Assembly (NCBI GenBank): GCA_016203825.1
Contig: JACQMA010000064.1
Coordinates: 1 to 6,408 of the forward strand
Source: Deltaproteobacteria bacterium
GTDB lineage: Bacteria; UBA10199; 2-02-FULL-44-16
Reading direction: 5' to 3'
DNA: 6,408 bases
Part shown: piece by piece, positions 1-5,708 of the stretch
Layout of the letters: each line of letters begins with the position of its first letter
How positions within the stretch are numbered: the first letter of the stretch is position 1
The notes under the pieces: model-generated
Seen by the model: the letters and a program-made list of their open reading frames with translations, nothing else
The model's database searches: none
What the model was told of the DNA's origin: nothing
Translations under genes and position numbers: made by a program

Positions 1-1027
1 GCATAACGATAGTATTAAATATGTCCTGGAGGGGCACGGCATGCCGTGCCCCTACGGTATCGACGAGCACATGAATCACATTTCCTAACCGTTCATCCGG
101 GACGGCAACGACAGCAGCATCGCCCTTGAACCCCTCACGGAGCATAACCTCCTGGAGAATCTCTTGAAGCCGTCCAACATCAACATTCTCTCCGCAAACT
201 TTGACGATGTCCCCGGCACGACCATGAACGATCAACGTGTCACCTTGAACTTCACCGCGATCATCCGAGACAAACCATCCATCCTTCATGGGATTCATGA
301 AGTTACATTGACTATGTTTTTCAATAAGATACCCTGAAAACAGCATCTTTCCCTTAAAGCACAAAACCCCATTCCGACTCTCTACGGTGACATGTTCAAG
401 AATCCGTAGTCCCCCCAAAAGGAGTCCGACTCCTACTGGGGGGACCTTATACACAGGGGCTGTTGCCGCCTGTGAAGCACATTCGGTGAGTCCATAGCTG
501 GGGAGAACGGGCCAACCAAGGTCAAGGGCACGCTGTGCGAGTTCGGGCGCGAGCCTTCCTCCCCCGATGATCACGGCGCGAAGTGACGGCGGTGCTTGGG
601 TGGAGGCCCGAACAAGATCATAAAGCTGAGTTGGAACGAGGGAGGTGAGGGTGCATTTTTTGTCGCGACACACGGACACGAATTGTTTTGGATCCCATAC
701 ATCCAATGACATAACATCCGCTCCACTCACATACGCCCGCGCCAGAATTCCCAATCCCCCCACATGAAACGTGGGGAGTGCTAAGCACCAACGATCCGAT
801 GCGTTCGATTCCAGGTGACGATTCACCGCCGCCGCGGAACACAGGATCGCCTCTTTCGAGAGGGCCACAAGTTTCGCCGCCCCCGTCGTCCCCGACGACG
901 CAATCCACACGTGCCCCGAAAGATGGGAGCCCTGTTGCTGAACCGCATCTCGCAACTGCCGCTCCCGCTCGACTGAAAGACGAGGATTCAGAAGGATGTT
1001 GGTTTCACCGGACTGCCAATCGATCAT
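1..1027 (-). CDS. menE: o-succinylbenzoate--CoA ligase (MenE), 3' end beyond the left edge
   Basis: An acyl-adenylating (ANL superfamily) enzyme that activates o-succinylbenzoate to OSB-CoA with ATP and CoA in the cytoplasm. I translated 342 residues from the ATG at 1027, with no stop before the window edge. Visible motifs: the P-loop-like SSGTTGAAK at residues 44-52; LPTFHVGGLGIL at 84-95, very typical of MenE; SLVPTQLYDLVR at 129-140; IIGGGRLAPEL at 153-163; YGLTE at 178-182; DGWFVSDDRGEV at 249-260; and HGRAGDIVKVCGENV at 268-282, the hinge into the small C-terminal domain. The ATP loop begins only 43 residues in, roughly 100 fewer than in E. coli or Bacillus MenE, so this is a compact form. 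The usual TGD and GGE triplets read SDD (254-256) and CGE (278-280). The ATG overlaps the menC TGA (ATGA), and GGAGG at 1037-1033 lies 5 nt upstream. A palindrome (30-53) is read in frame near residues 325-333. Identity as MenE is strong from motifs plus operon context; a different acyl-CoA ligase is unlikely. Confidence 0.93.
   Translation of the reverse strand, partial: MIDWQSGETNILLNPRLSVERERQLRDAVQQQGSHLSGHVWIASSGTTGAAKLVALSKEAILCSAAAVNRHLESNASDRWCLALPTFHVGGLGILARAYVSGADVMSLDVWDPKQFVSVCRDKKCTLTSLVPTQLYDLVRASTQAPPSLRAVIIGGGRLAPELAQRALDLGWPVLPSYGLTECASQAATAPVYKVPPVGVGLLLGGLRILEHVTVESRNGVLCFKGKMLFSGYLIEKHSQCNFMNPMKDGWFVSDDRGEVQGDTLIVHGRAGDIVKVCGENVDVGRLQEILQEVMLREGFKGDAAVVAVPDERLGNVIHVLVDTVGARHAVPLQDIFNTIVM
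30..53. repeat. perfect 24-bp GC-rich palindrome inside menE
   Basis: The sequence reads AGGGGCACGGCA on one arm and its exact reverse complement on the other, with no loop and a centre at 41/42. It lies inside the menE reading frame, where it is read as roughly VGARHAVPL between the segments HVLVDT and QDIFNTIVM. From memory, a very similar GTAGGGGCACGGCATGCC-type palindrome is dispersed in many copies in several bacterial genomes, so I suspect a mobile or REP-like short repeat. Only one copy is in this window, so repetition cannot be shown here. No T-run follows on either strand, so it does not look like an intrinsic terminator. Confidence 0.7.
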
Positions 1028-1962
1028 AACTCCCTCCACTTCAACCCTTCCAACACCTCATCAAATCCAAATCCTGTTCCCGACGGTGGAAGCAGCGCGG
1101 GTCCCTTGCGCTGCAGACATTCCGAAAATGCGTTGGGTTCGTAAACCTCGTGCGAAAGCAGCCCGCAGGTGTCGACAACACCCGGAAAATTTCTTGCGCC
1201 CAAGGCCGCCGAATACGCCGCCGTCATTTGTCCCAAGGGATGATCCAAGTATGATGTGAACACCACGCGCCGGTTCGTCTTGTGCGCAATATCCATGAGC
1301 GGAATGGGGTTCACAACCGCCGGCTTGATAATGATGACCCGCACTCCGGCAAGTTCGGCCCACTGCACATCACGATCACGCGCAAGAGAAACGTCGTATT
1401 GCTTTGAAAATTCCTCCCACACCTCGCCATCATACGGAAAGGGATCTTCGAGAAAATCGATCGACGCTCGAAGGCTCGAACTTGCCTTCGAGAGAAAAGA
1501 TTCGACCGTTTTTCGTTTTGCCGATCCAAAATCGAATCGCCACTTGAGCGCAACATCGGGAATAGTTCGTGCAAGATCATCGCCCAGTTTTACTTTCACA
1601 ACGGAAAATCCTTCTCGTCGCGCCTCCTCAAACACATTCTCAGCTGGCTTCATCACCAATCGATGACTCGATGGGATGGTCAACCCGTCAAAGAGGTTTC
1701 GCTTATTCTTTCGTGCCGCGGCATCAATGCGGGCGAAAAAGAGCGAACGTTCCGTGAGTGGCGTCGTCTTTCCTTTGGCAAGCAGCGCGAGTTGTCGATC
1801 GAGCGGTTCATCGCCCCGCTCAGCCCAAGGGTGACAGTCGGCGAAACCGATTCCCAACGAAGGCTCTTCGAGTCGTAGCAAGGCACCACACCGCACTCGA
1901 TCCCAACGCGCCGGGATCGGTCGTCGAAAGACAAGTTCGTATGGGGCGGCGCAAAGCTTCAC
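1024..1962 (-). CDS. menC: o-succinylbenzoate synthase (MenC)
   Basis: An enolase-superfamily enzyme that dehydrates SHCHC to o-succinylbenzoate using Mg2+. The 312-residue length fits the short proteobacterial-type MenC (about 320) rather than the 370-residue Bacillus type. The N-terminal capping domain includes GIGFADCHPWAERGD (37-51). In the barrel I see the catalytic K-x-K (VVKVKLG, K123 and K125), a metal-ligand candidate D144 in WRFDFG, E172 in FLEDPFP, D196 or D198 in SLARDRD, and the second catalytic lysine K213 in IIIKPAVV. TSYLDHPLGQ (236-245) matches the conserved MenC segment after the barrel lysine. The usual D-x-N pattern near the first metal ligand is D-F-G here, so the enzyme is divergent. 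The start is GTG at 1962, overlapping the menA TGA (GTGA), with GGAGG at 1979-1975 about 12 nt upstream, a somewhat long spacing. Its stop overlaps the menE start. Confidence 0.91.
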   Translation of the reverse strand: MKLCAAPYELVFRRPIPARWDRVRCGALLRLEEPSLGIGFADCHPWAERGDEPLDRQLALLAKGKTTPLTERSLFFARIDAAARKNKRNLFDGLTIPSSHRLVMKPAENVFEEARREGFSVVKVKLGDDLARTIPDVALKWRFDFGSAKRKTVESFLSKASSSLRASIDFLEDPFPYDGEVWEEFSKQYDVSLARDRDVQWAELAGVRVIIIKPAVVNPIPLMDIAHKTNRRVVFTSYLDHPLGQMTAAYSAALGARNFPGVVDTCGLLSHEVYEPNAFSECLQRKGPALLPPSGTGFGFDEVLEGLKWREL

Positions 1963-2846
1963 CCGAGAAAGAGACCTCCCGCCAAAAGCACGCTAAACCC
2001 AAGCGCCAGAAGTGACGCAAGCGCCAAATAACGATTGTGCTTGGGACTTGGGGGGTTGTTGAGCATTCCACGGACCACGAGTCCCGCAAGCGGCAACGTC
2101 AAAAAGGGAAAGAGGGTTGCGGCAAAACCCCCATGCGAAAACCAGAGGTAACCGAGGGCAAACGGAAAGAGGCTTAAAAAAGCAATTTCGATCCGGGCAA
2201 ATTCGATCCCAAAACGCACCGCGAGTGTTTTCTTTCCCGCCTTTGTGTCGCCGGTCACATCACGCAGATTGTTGATCGCCAGCATCACGGTTGAAAGCAA
2301 TCCCACCTGCGTCCCCGCCCAGAACGATTGGATAACCCATTGTCCCGTGTGGAGGTATGTTGTGCCAACGACCGCGATCCATCCAAAGAAAAGAAGAACA
2401 AAAACTTCTGCAATCCCTAAAGAGGAAAGTGGATAAGGACCGCCGCTATACGTATATCCAAAAAGCAAAGAGAGAAGACCAATGACGAGAATGGGCCATC
2501 CTCCGTGGATGATGAGGGGAATTGCGATCAGAACAGCGATACCGAAACTCACAACCGCACCGCGCGTGAGTTCTTGGATCGATAAGAGTCCTGATTGTGC
2601 AGCCCTCGTCGGACCGAGTCGTTCCTCAGCATCAATCCCCTTCTGAAAATCGATCACATCATTCAAAAGATTCGTGCCGATTTGAATAAAGATTGCACTC
2701 ACGAGGGCGAGTCCCGCGATCCACCATTTGGCATCGTAGCCAAGGTGAACCGCCACCGCCGTTCCGACAAGCACCGGTGCCATCGAGGCCGTGAGCGTTT
2801 TTGGCCGTGCCGCAAGAAACCAAATACCCATTTTTTCAAGCTTCAT
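1959..2846 (-). CDS. menA: 1,4-dihydroxy-2-naphthoate polyprenyltransferase (MenA)
   Basis: A UbiA-family integral membrane prenyltransferase that attaches the polyprenyl chain to DHNA, giving demethylmenaquinone. The protein has 295 residues, the usual MenA length, and is mostly hydrophobic with about eight or nine likely membrane helices. The N-terminus WFLAARPKTLTASMAPVLVG (9-28) is characteristic of MenA. The first Asp-rich prenyl-diphosphate motif is NDVIDFQKGID (62-72) and the second is NNLRDVTGDTKAGKKTLAVRFG (192-213). YSGGPYPLSSLGIAEVFVLLFFG (133-155) is the conserved stretch between them. The frame stays open upstream to 3173, but I set the start at the ATG at 2846: homology begins there, GGAGG (2856-2852) sits 5 nt upstream, and the region further upstream encodes the DMT protein in another frame. 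It overlaps that gene by 11 bp and menC by 3 bp. Confidence 0.95.
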   Translation of the reverse strand: MKLEKMGIWFLAARPKTLTASMAPVLVGTAVAVHLGYDAKWWIAGLALVSAIFIQIGTNLLNDVIDFQKGIDAEERLGPTRAAQSGLLSIQELTRGAVVSFGIAVLIAIPLIIHGGWPILVIGLLSLLFGYTYSGGPYPLSSLGIAEVFVLLFFGWIAVVGTTYLHTGQWVIQSFWAGTQVGLLSTVMLAINNLRDVTGDTKAGKKTLAVRFGIEFARIEIAFLSLFPFALGYLWFSHGGFAATLFPFLTLPLAGLVVRGMLNNPPSPKHNRYLALASLLALGFSVLLAGGLFLG

Positions 2847-3291
2847 TACCACCTCCACGAGCAGAAAAGACCAAATATGCCCCAAGTGCGAGAAGACCGA
2901 CACCCACGAGTCGAGATGCACTGATGGGAATGGGTTCACTTCCCAACCATCCAAAATGATCGATGAGCGATGAGACAAAAAGCTGGGCACTCGTCCACAG
3001 TACCGACATAAATGCCGCTCCCACGAGGGGAACGGAATAATTAAAGAGTGCGACAATAAAGACTCCGATGCATCCGCCAAGAAAATACAGAACGGGAACA
3101 CCAGAAAAGACAAAATGCCCAGCACCGAACCCAACAACCAAAAGAAGCCCCCCAAACAGTGCACCCGCAACATGATTCACCAACGATCCGCCAAAGGGAC
3201 CGATGCGAAGGCCCAATCCCGCATTGAGGAGCTGTGACAGCATCAAAAAGCCGCCATTCACAAAAGCAAGAAGAGAGAAAAGAATAATCAT
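2836..3291 (-). CDS. DMT-superfamily YdcZ/DUF606 small membrane protein, second of a pair
   Basis: A 151-residue hydrophobic protein with four or five likely membrane helices (about 1-20, 38-60, 65-85, 88-110 and 124-143). It has the family-like NAGLG (23-27) after the first helix and the SLIDHFGWLG...ISASRLVGVGLLALG block at 108-138 leading into the last helix. I recognise this as the small DUF606/YdcZ branch of the drug/metabolite transporter superfamily; substrates of this branch are largely unknown. It shares the NAxLG and DHF landmarks with the adjacent upstream gene, so the two are paralogous and probably act as a heteromer, as in other paired small DMT proteins (inference). The start ATG at 3291 follows a 6-bp gap after the first copy, with AGGA (3299-3296) as a weak SD. 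The end overlaps menA by 11 bp. Confidence 0.87.
   Translation of the reverse strand: MIILFSLLAFVNGGFLMLSQLLNAGLGLRIGPFGGSLVNHVAGALFGGLLLVVGFGAGHFVFSGVPVLYFLGGCIGVFIVALFNYSVPLVGAAFMSVLWTSAQLFVSSLIDHFGWLGSEPIPISASRLVGVGLLALGAYLVFSARGGGNEA
2852..2856 (-). promoter_or_regulatory. ribosome binding site that fixes the menA start
   Basis: On the minus strand the sequence is GGAGGTGGTA followed directly by ATG. GGAGG is a full anti-SD match with 5 nt before the start codon. It lies within the last codons of the upstream DMT gene and supports the 295-residue MenA over the 404-codon frame starting at 3173. Confidence 0.8.
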
Positions 3292-3297
3292 CGTGTC

Positions 3298-3744
3298 CTA
3301 GAGTAAAACAAAGATGAGTCCAACACCGGCAACCATCAACCCAACCGCACGCCGCATGGTCATCCGAAAAACGGGGAGGCCAAAAAAGCAAAAGTGATCG
3401 GCAACGGCAGCAAAGAGAAGATTCCCCACCAAGAAGAGACCGACGGTCAACACCATGCCCAAATGGGCAACGGCGGCATTGGAAATAATAACAATCAACA
3501 TTCCAAACACTCCTCCGAGCAACAGATAACGAGGGGCAGCACGAAGCTGGTCACGCGAAAATCGTCCCCACACGAGGACGATGGGAAGAGCGAAGACCGC
3601 ACCAATAAAATGAATGAGAAAAGACGATTCCAACAAACCAAGATGCTGACCAAGAGACGCATTGATCCGCACGACAAACGCGATCAACGTTCCGGCGAGG
3701 ATACTCGTCCCAACACCAACCAGATGCTGTGGCTTCACGTTCAT
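3298..3744 (-). CDS. DMT-superfamily YdcZ/DUF606 small membrane protein, first of a pair
   Basis: A 148-residue hydrophobic protein with about five likely membrane helices (roughly 8-26, 40-59, 72-91, 96-115 and 131-148). Family landmarks are RINASLGQHLG (26-36), ADHF (115-118) before the last loop, and RRAVGLMVAGVGLIFVLL at the end. With the next gene it forms a tandem paralogous pair between menB and menA. Two starts are possible, GTG at 3747 and ATG at 3744, in the sequence GTGATGA that also holds the menB TGA. I chose the ATG, which overlaps the menB stop by one base; the GTG would add one residue. No clear SD precedes either start, so translation is probably coupled to menB termination. 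Transport of a pathway-related compound is possible but nothing in the sequence shows the substrate. Confidence 0.86.
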   Translation of the reverse strand: MNVKPQHLVGVGTSILAGTLIAFVVRINASLGQHLGLLESSFLIHFIGAVFALPIVLVWGRFSRDQLRAAPRYLLLGGVFGMLIVIISNAAVAHLGMVLTVGLFLVGNLLFAAVADHFCFFGLPVFRMTMRRAVGLMVAGVGLIFVLL

Positions 3745-4568
3745 CACGGTAACCGTTTGAACTTGCGGAAGTTGGGTTTGCGTTTTTCGATGAAGGCGTT
3801 GCGGCCCTCTTTCGCTTCTTCGGACATATAATAGAGCAGTGTTGCGTCCCCAGCGAAATCGAGGAGGCCGATCTGGCCATCACAATCGGCGTTGAGTGCG
3901 GCCTTGAGACATCGCAGCGCCAGAGGCGAGTGCTCCATCATCTCGCGGCACCACGTGAGCGTTTCTTCTTCCAGGCGCGCAAGCGGCACCACGGTATTGA
4001 CGAGCCCCATCTTTAACGCCTCTTCGGCATCATACTGCCGACACAAAAACCAAATCTCGCGTGCCTTCTTTTGGCCCACGATCCGCGCCAAGTAACTCGC
4101 CCCTAATCCTCCATCGAACGATCCCACCTTGGGACCCGTTTGGCCAAACCGCGCATTGTCGGCTGCGATCGTCAGATCACACACGAGATGCAATACGTGA
4201 CCACCGCCGATGGCGTAGCCAGCAACCATGGCGACGACGGGTTTGGGGAGAAAGCGAATCTGTTTTTGGACGTCGAGGATGTTGAGTCGTGGAATACCAT
4301 CACTGCCCACATACCCCGCATCACCCCGTACACGCTGATCGCCACCACTGCAAAAAGCATCATTCCCGACACCCGTGAGGATCACGACCCCAATATCAGC
4401 GTCTTCCCGACACACGGTCAATGCATCCTGAATTTCTTTGACGGTCTGCGGACGAAAAGCGTTCCGCACCTCGGGACGATTGATCGTGATCTTCGCAATA
4501 CCGTCTTCCGTTCGCTCGAAGAGGATGTCGTCGTACTTTTTAATCGATGTCCAGATGTGCTGTGTCAT
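3744..4568 (-). CDS. menB: 1,4-dihydroxy-2-naphthoyl-CoA synthase (MenB), type I
   Basis: A crotonase-fold enzyme that closes the second ring, converting OSB-CoA to DHNA-CoA in the cytoplasm. The 274 residues are close to E. coli MenB (285) and match it along nearly the whole length. Visible motifs: [19 protein letters not shown] (27-45), [15 protein letters not shown] (72-86) with the oxyanion-hole region and the active-site Tyr, [20 protein letters not shown] (115-134), [14 protein letters not shown] (141-154) with the catalytic S150/D152 region, and the terminal [17 protein letters not shown] at 143-145 and W173 in REIW are hallmarks of the bicarbonate-dependent type I enzymes; type II enzymes carry Asp at the Gly position. 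The start ATG at 4568 has AAGGAG (4583-4578) 9 nt upstream, inside the 3' end of menH, with which it overlaps by 29 bp. Confidence 0.98.
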   Translation of the reverse strand: MTQHIWTSIKKYDDILFERTEDGIAKITINRPEVRNAFRPQTVKEIQDALTVCREDADIGVVILTGVGNDAFCSGGDQRVRGDAGYVGSDGIPRLNILDVQKQIRFLPKPVVAMVAGYAIGGGHVLHLVCDLTIAADNARFGQTGPKVGSFDGGLGASYLARIVGQKKAREIWFLCRQYDAEEALKMGLVNTVVPLARLEEETLTWCREMMEHSPLALRCLKAALNADCDGQIGLLDFAGDATLLYYMSEEAKEGRNAFIEKRKPNFRKFKRLP

Positions 4569-5265
4569 TCGTCGTCACTCCTTCAAAAAAATTTCTGACC
4601 CGCCATTCAAATTCCCTCGGTTTTTCCCACGCAACCCAATGAGAGCACCCGGGAACTTCCCACAACGTGCAGTCATCCATAAGTTGAGCAGCTTCTCGCG
4701 CCTGCGTCGAAAATTTTCCGTCCTCCTGGCCCACGACCCACAACACGGGACAGCTGATCTCATGGAGCCGAGGTTTGAGATCATCCTGTCGCCCCAAGGA
4801 CCATAGGCGAAGAGATGCCGCAAGGGCTTCACGAGAATACAGAGATTCGTCGCGGCGCAACGGACACGGACGACCACCGAAGATCGATTGCCCCTGCCAA
4901 TCCGTAACGACCTTCTCCCATGAATCAGTCAGAAATCGTCTCGCCCACATTTCATCGGATTCAATCCGCGCCGCACGCTCGGCATCACTCGAAAGTCCCG
5001 GGTGGGCCGAGACGATGACCGCGCCGCGCCACAACCCCGGATTCGCAAGCAACGCATGAAGCGCCAGCCGCCCCCCCATCGAATACCCCATGAGGAGGGG
5101 AGTCTCATCGACGGCCTTCACTTGTGCCGTAAAGGTTCGACCCCATGCCGCAAAACTCTGGGTTGGGACTTCACCAAGCAGACAGGGACGTGCCGTCGGG
5201 ATTTCAAAATCAAACTGCTCCCAATCCGTACCGTGCCCCAAAAAACCATGTAGACACCACAGCAT
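4540..5265 (-). CDS. menH: SHCHC synthase, alpha/beta hydrolase (MenH)
   Basis: An alpha/beta-hydrolase-fold lyase that removes pyruvate from SEPHCHC to give SHCHC. The 241 residues fit the family (E. coli 252). [10 protein letters not shown] (6-15) is the oxyanion-hole region typical of Men[12 protein letters not shown] (60-70) is the nucleophile elbow with S62; VVGQEDGKF (177-185) supplies D182; and [13 protein letters not shown] (207-219) supplies H209, completing a Ser-Asp-His triad. The ATG at 5265 is the only usable start, because an in-frame TAG lies at 5286-5284 and no GTG or TTG intervenes. Unlike most neighbours it has no SD: the upstream minus-strand bases are GCTCCTTTCACGAAT. The reverse-strand ORF starts 20 bp away in the opposite direction. 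The 3' end overlaps menB by 29 bp. Another small alpha/beta hydrolase cannot be formally excluded, but the position between menD and menB makes MenH very likely. Confidence 0.92.
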   Translation of the reverse strand: MLWCLHGFLGHGTDWEQFDFEIPTARPCLLGEVPTQSFAAWGRTFTAQVKAVDETPLLMGYSMGGRLALHALLANPGLWRGAVIVSAHPGLSSDAERAARIESDEMWARRFLTDSWEKVVTDWQGQSIFGGRPCPLRRDESLYSREALAASLRLWSLGRQDDLKPRLHEISCPVLWVVGQEDGKFSTQAREAAQLMDDCTLWEVPGCSHWVAWEKPREFEWRVRNFFEGVTTNDTAHLDID

Positions 5266-5272
5266 ATTCGTG

Positions 5273-5279
5273 AAAGGAG
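5273..5279 (+). promoter_or_regulatory. ribosome binding site of the opposite-strand ORF
   Basis: AAAGGAG lies 6 nt before the ATG at 5286 on the plus strand. It is the main reason to accept this ORF as translated. The in-frame TGA at 5271-5273 excludes any longer N-terminus. It occupies most of the 20-bp gap between the divergent start codons of this ORF and menH, so promoters for either gene must lie inside the neighbouring coding sequence. Confidence 0.65.
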
Positions 5280-5285
5280 CTTTCT

Positions 5286-5708
5286 ATGGGTGGTGGAGAA
5301 ATTTCGCGCATCGACCTTCGTCCGCAAAACCTTGAAGTGTCGGTTGACGCCCGCCGCGACCCACGCTTTCTCTTCCCATCTCTCCGCACTCCGGTCAATC
5401 CCGTGCTCTCCCATCCGGCGAACGGCCTTGGGCCCGCTGGTGAACTTGCCTGGGAGGCGTGGCGTCACATGCGGCGCTCGATTGCCCTTGTCCGCTACGA
5501 TTTTGGTGTCTTCGGTTTCCGAAATGAAATCCTCACGCGTATGCGTGTGTATACTTCGGGGAAGACCCAGATGATGATGGGGTATTCAGCTCAACTGGCA
5601 ACCGGTATCAGTTTTGATCTATCGAGCCTTACACGCTACGAAAACATCCCCCTCCTCTCACCAGAGGGATTGCGGCAATATGAAATGAGCCTGACGTACC
5701 GATTCTAA
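5286..5708 (+). CDS. hypothetical protein on the opposite strand inside the men operon
   Basis: I do not recognise this 140-residue protein. The ATG at 5286 has a strong SD, and an in-frame stop just upstream fixes the N-terminus (MGGGEISRIDLRPQ), which has no signal peptide or membrane helix. Residues 1-60 are Pro/Arg-rich and probably loop-like. From about 65 to the end, stretches with alternating polar and nonpolar residues suggest beta strands (SIALVRYDFGVFGF, QLATGISFDLSSL). The last residues YEMSLTYRF resemble the terminal strand of an outer-membrane beta-barrel, including the C-terminal Phe. With no export signal that reading is doubtful; a fragment of a larger protein or a cytoplasmic beta-rich protein are alternatives. 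Its TAA overlaps the menD TAG tail to tail, sharing bases 5706-5707. The minus strand here has no credible gene, and the ORF fills the menD-menH gap exactly, which supports it being real. Base composition resembles its neighbours. Confidence 0.65.
   Translation: MGGGEISRIDLRPQNLEVSVDARRDPRFLFPSLRTPVNPVLSHPANGLGPAGELAWEAWRHMRRSIALVRYDFGVFGFRNEILTRMRVYTSGKTQMMMGYSAQLATGISFDLSSLTRYENIPLLSPEGLRQYEMSLTYRF

Noticed and set aside
30..53. Palindrome as an intrinsic terminator
   Set aside because: No T-run follows on either strand and it is inside the menE coding frame.
885..901. Short GTCGTC/GACGAC inverted repeat
   Set aside because: It arises from the codons for the SSGTTG motif of MenE, so coding constraint explains it.
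2847..3173. Upstream extension of the menA frame, open for 109 codons before the ATG at 2846
   Set aside because: It overlaps the DMT gene in another frame, has no similarity to MenA, and the GGAGG before 2846 fixes the start.
4140..4598. Plus-strand 152-codon ORF opposite menB
   Set aside because: Antisense shadow of the highly conserved MenB sequence, with no SD or known motif.
5240..5330. Possible sigma-70 promoter for menH or for the inverted ORF
   Set aside because: Candidate -10 hexamers (such as CATATT at 5263) match at only four positions and have no -35 at proper spacing, so no promoter is called.
5118..5468. Minus-strand 116-codon ORF across the menD-menH gap
   Set aside because: It overlaps menH by about 150 bp in another frame, has no SD or recognisable motif, and is opposite the better-supported plus-strand ORF.
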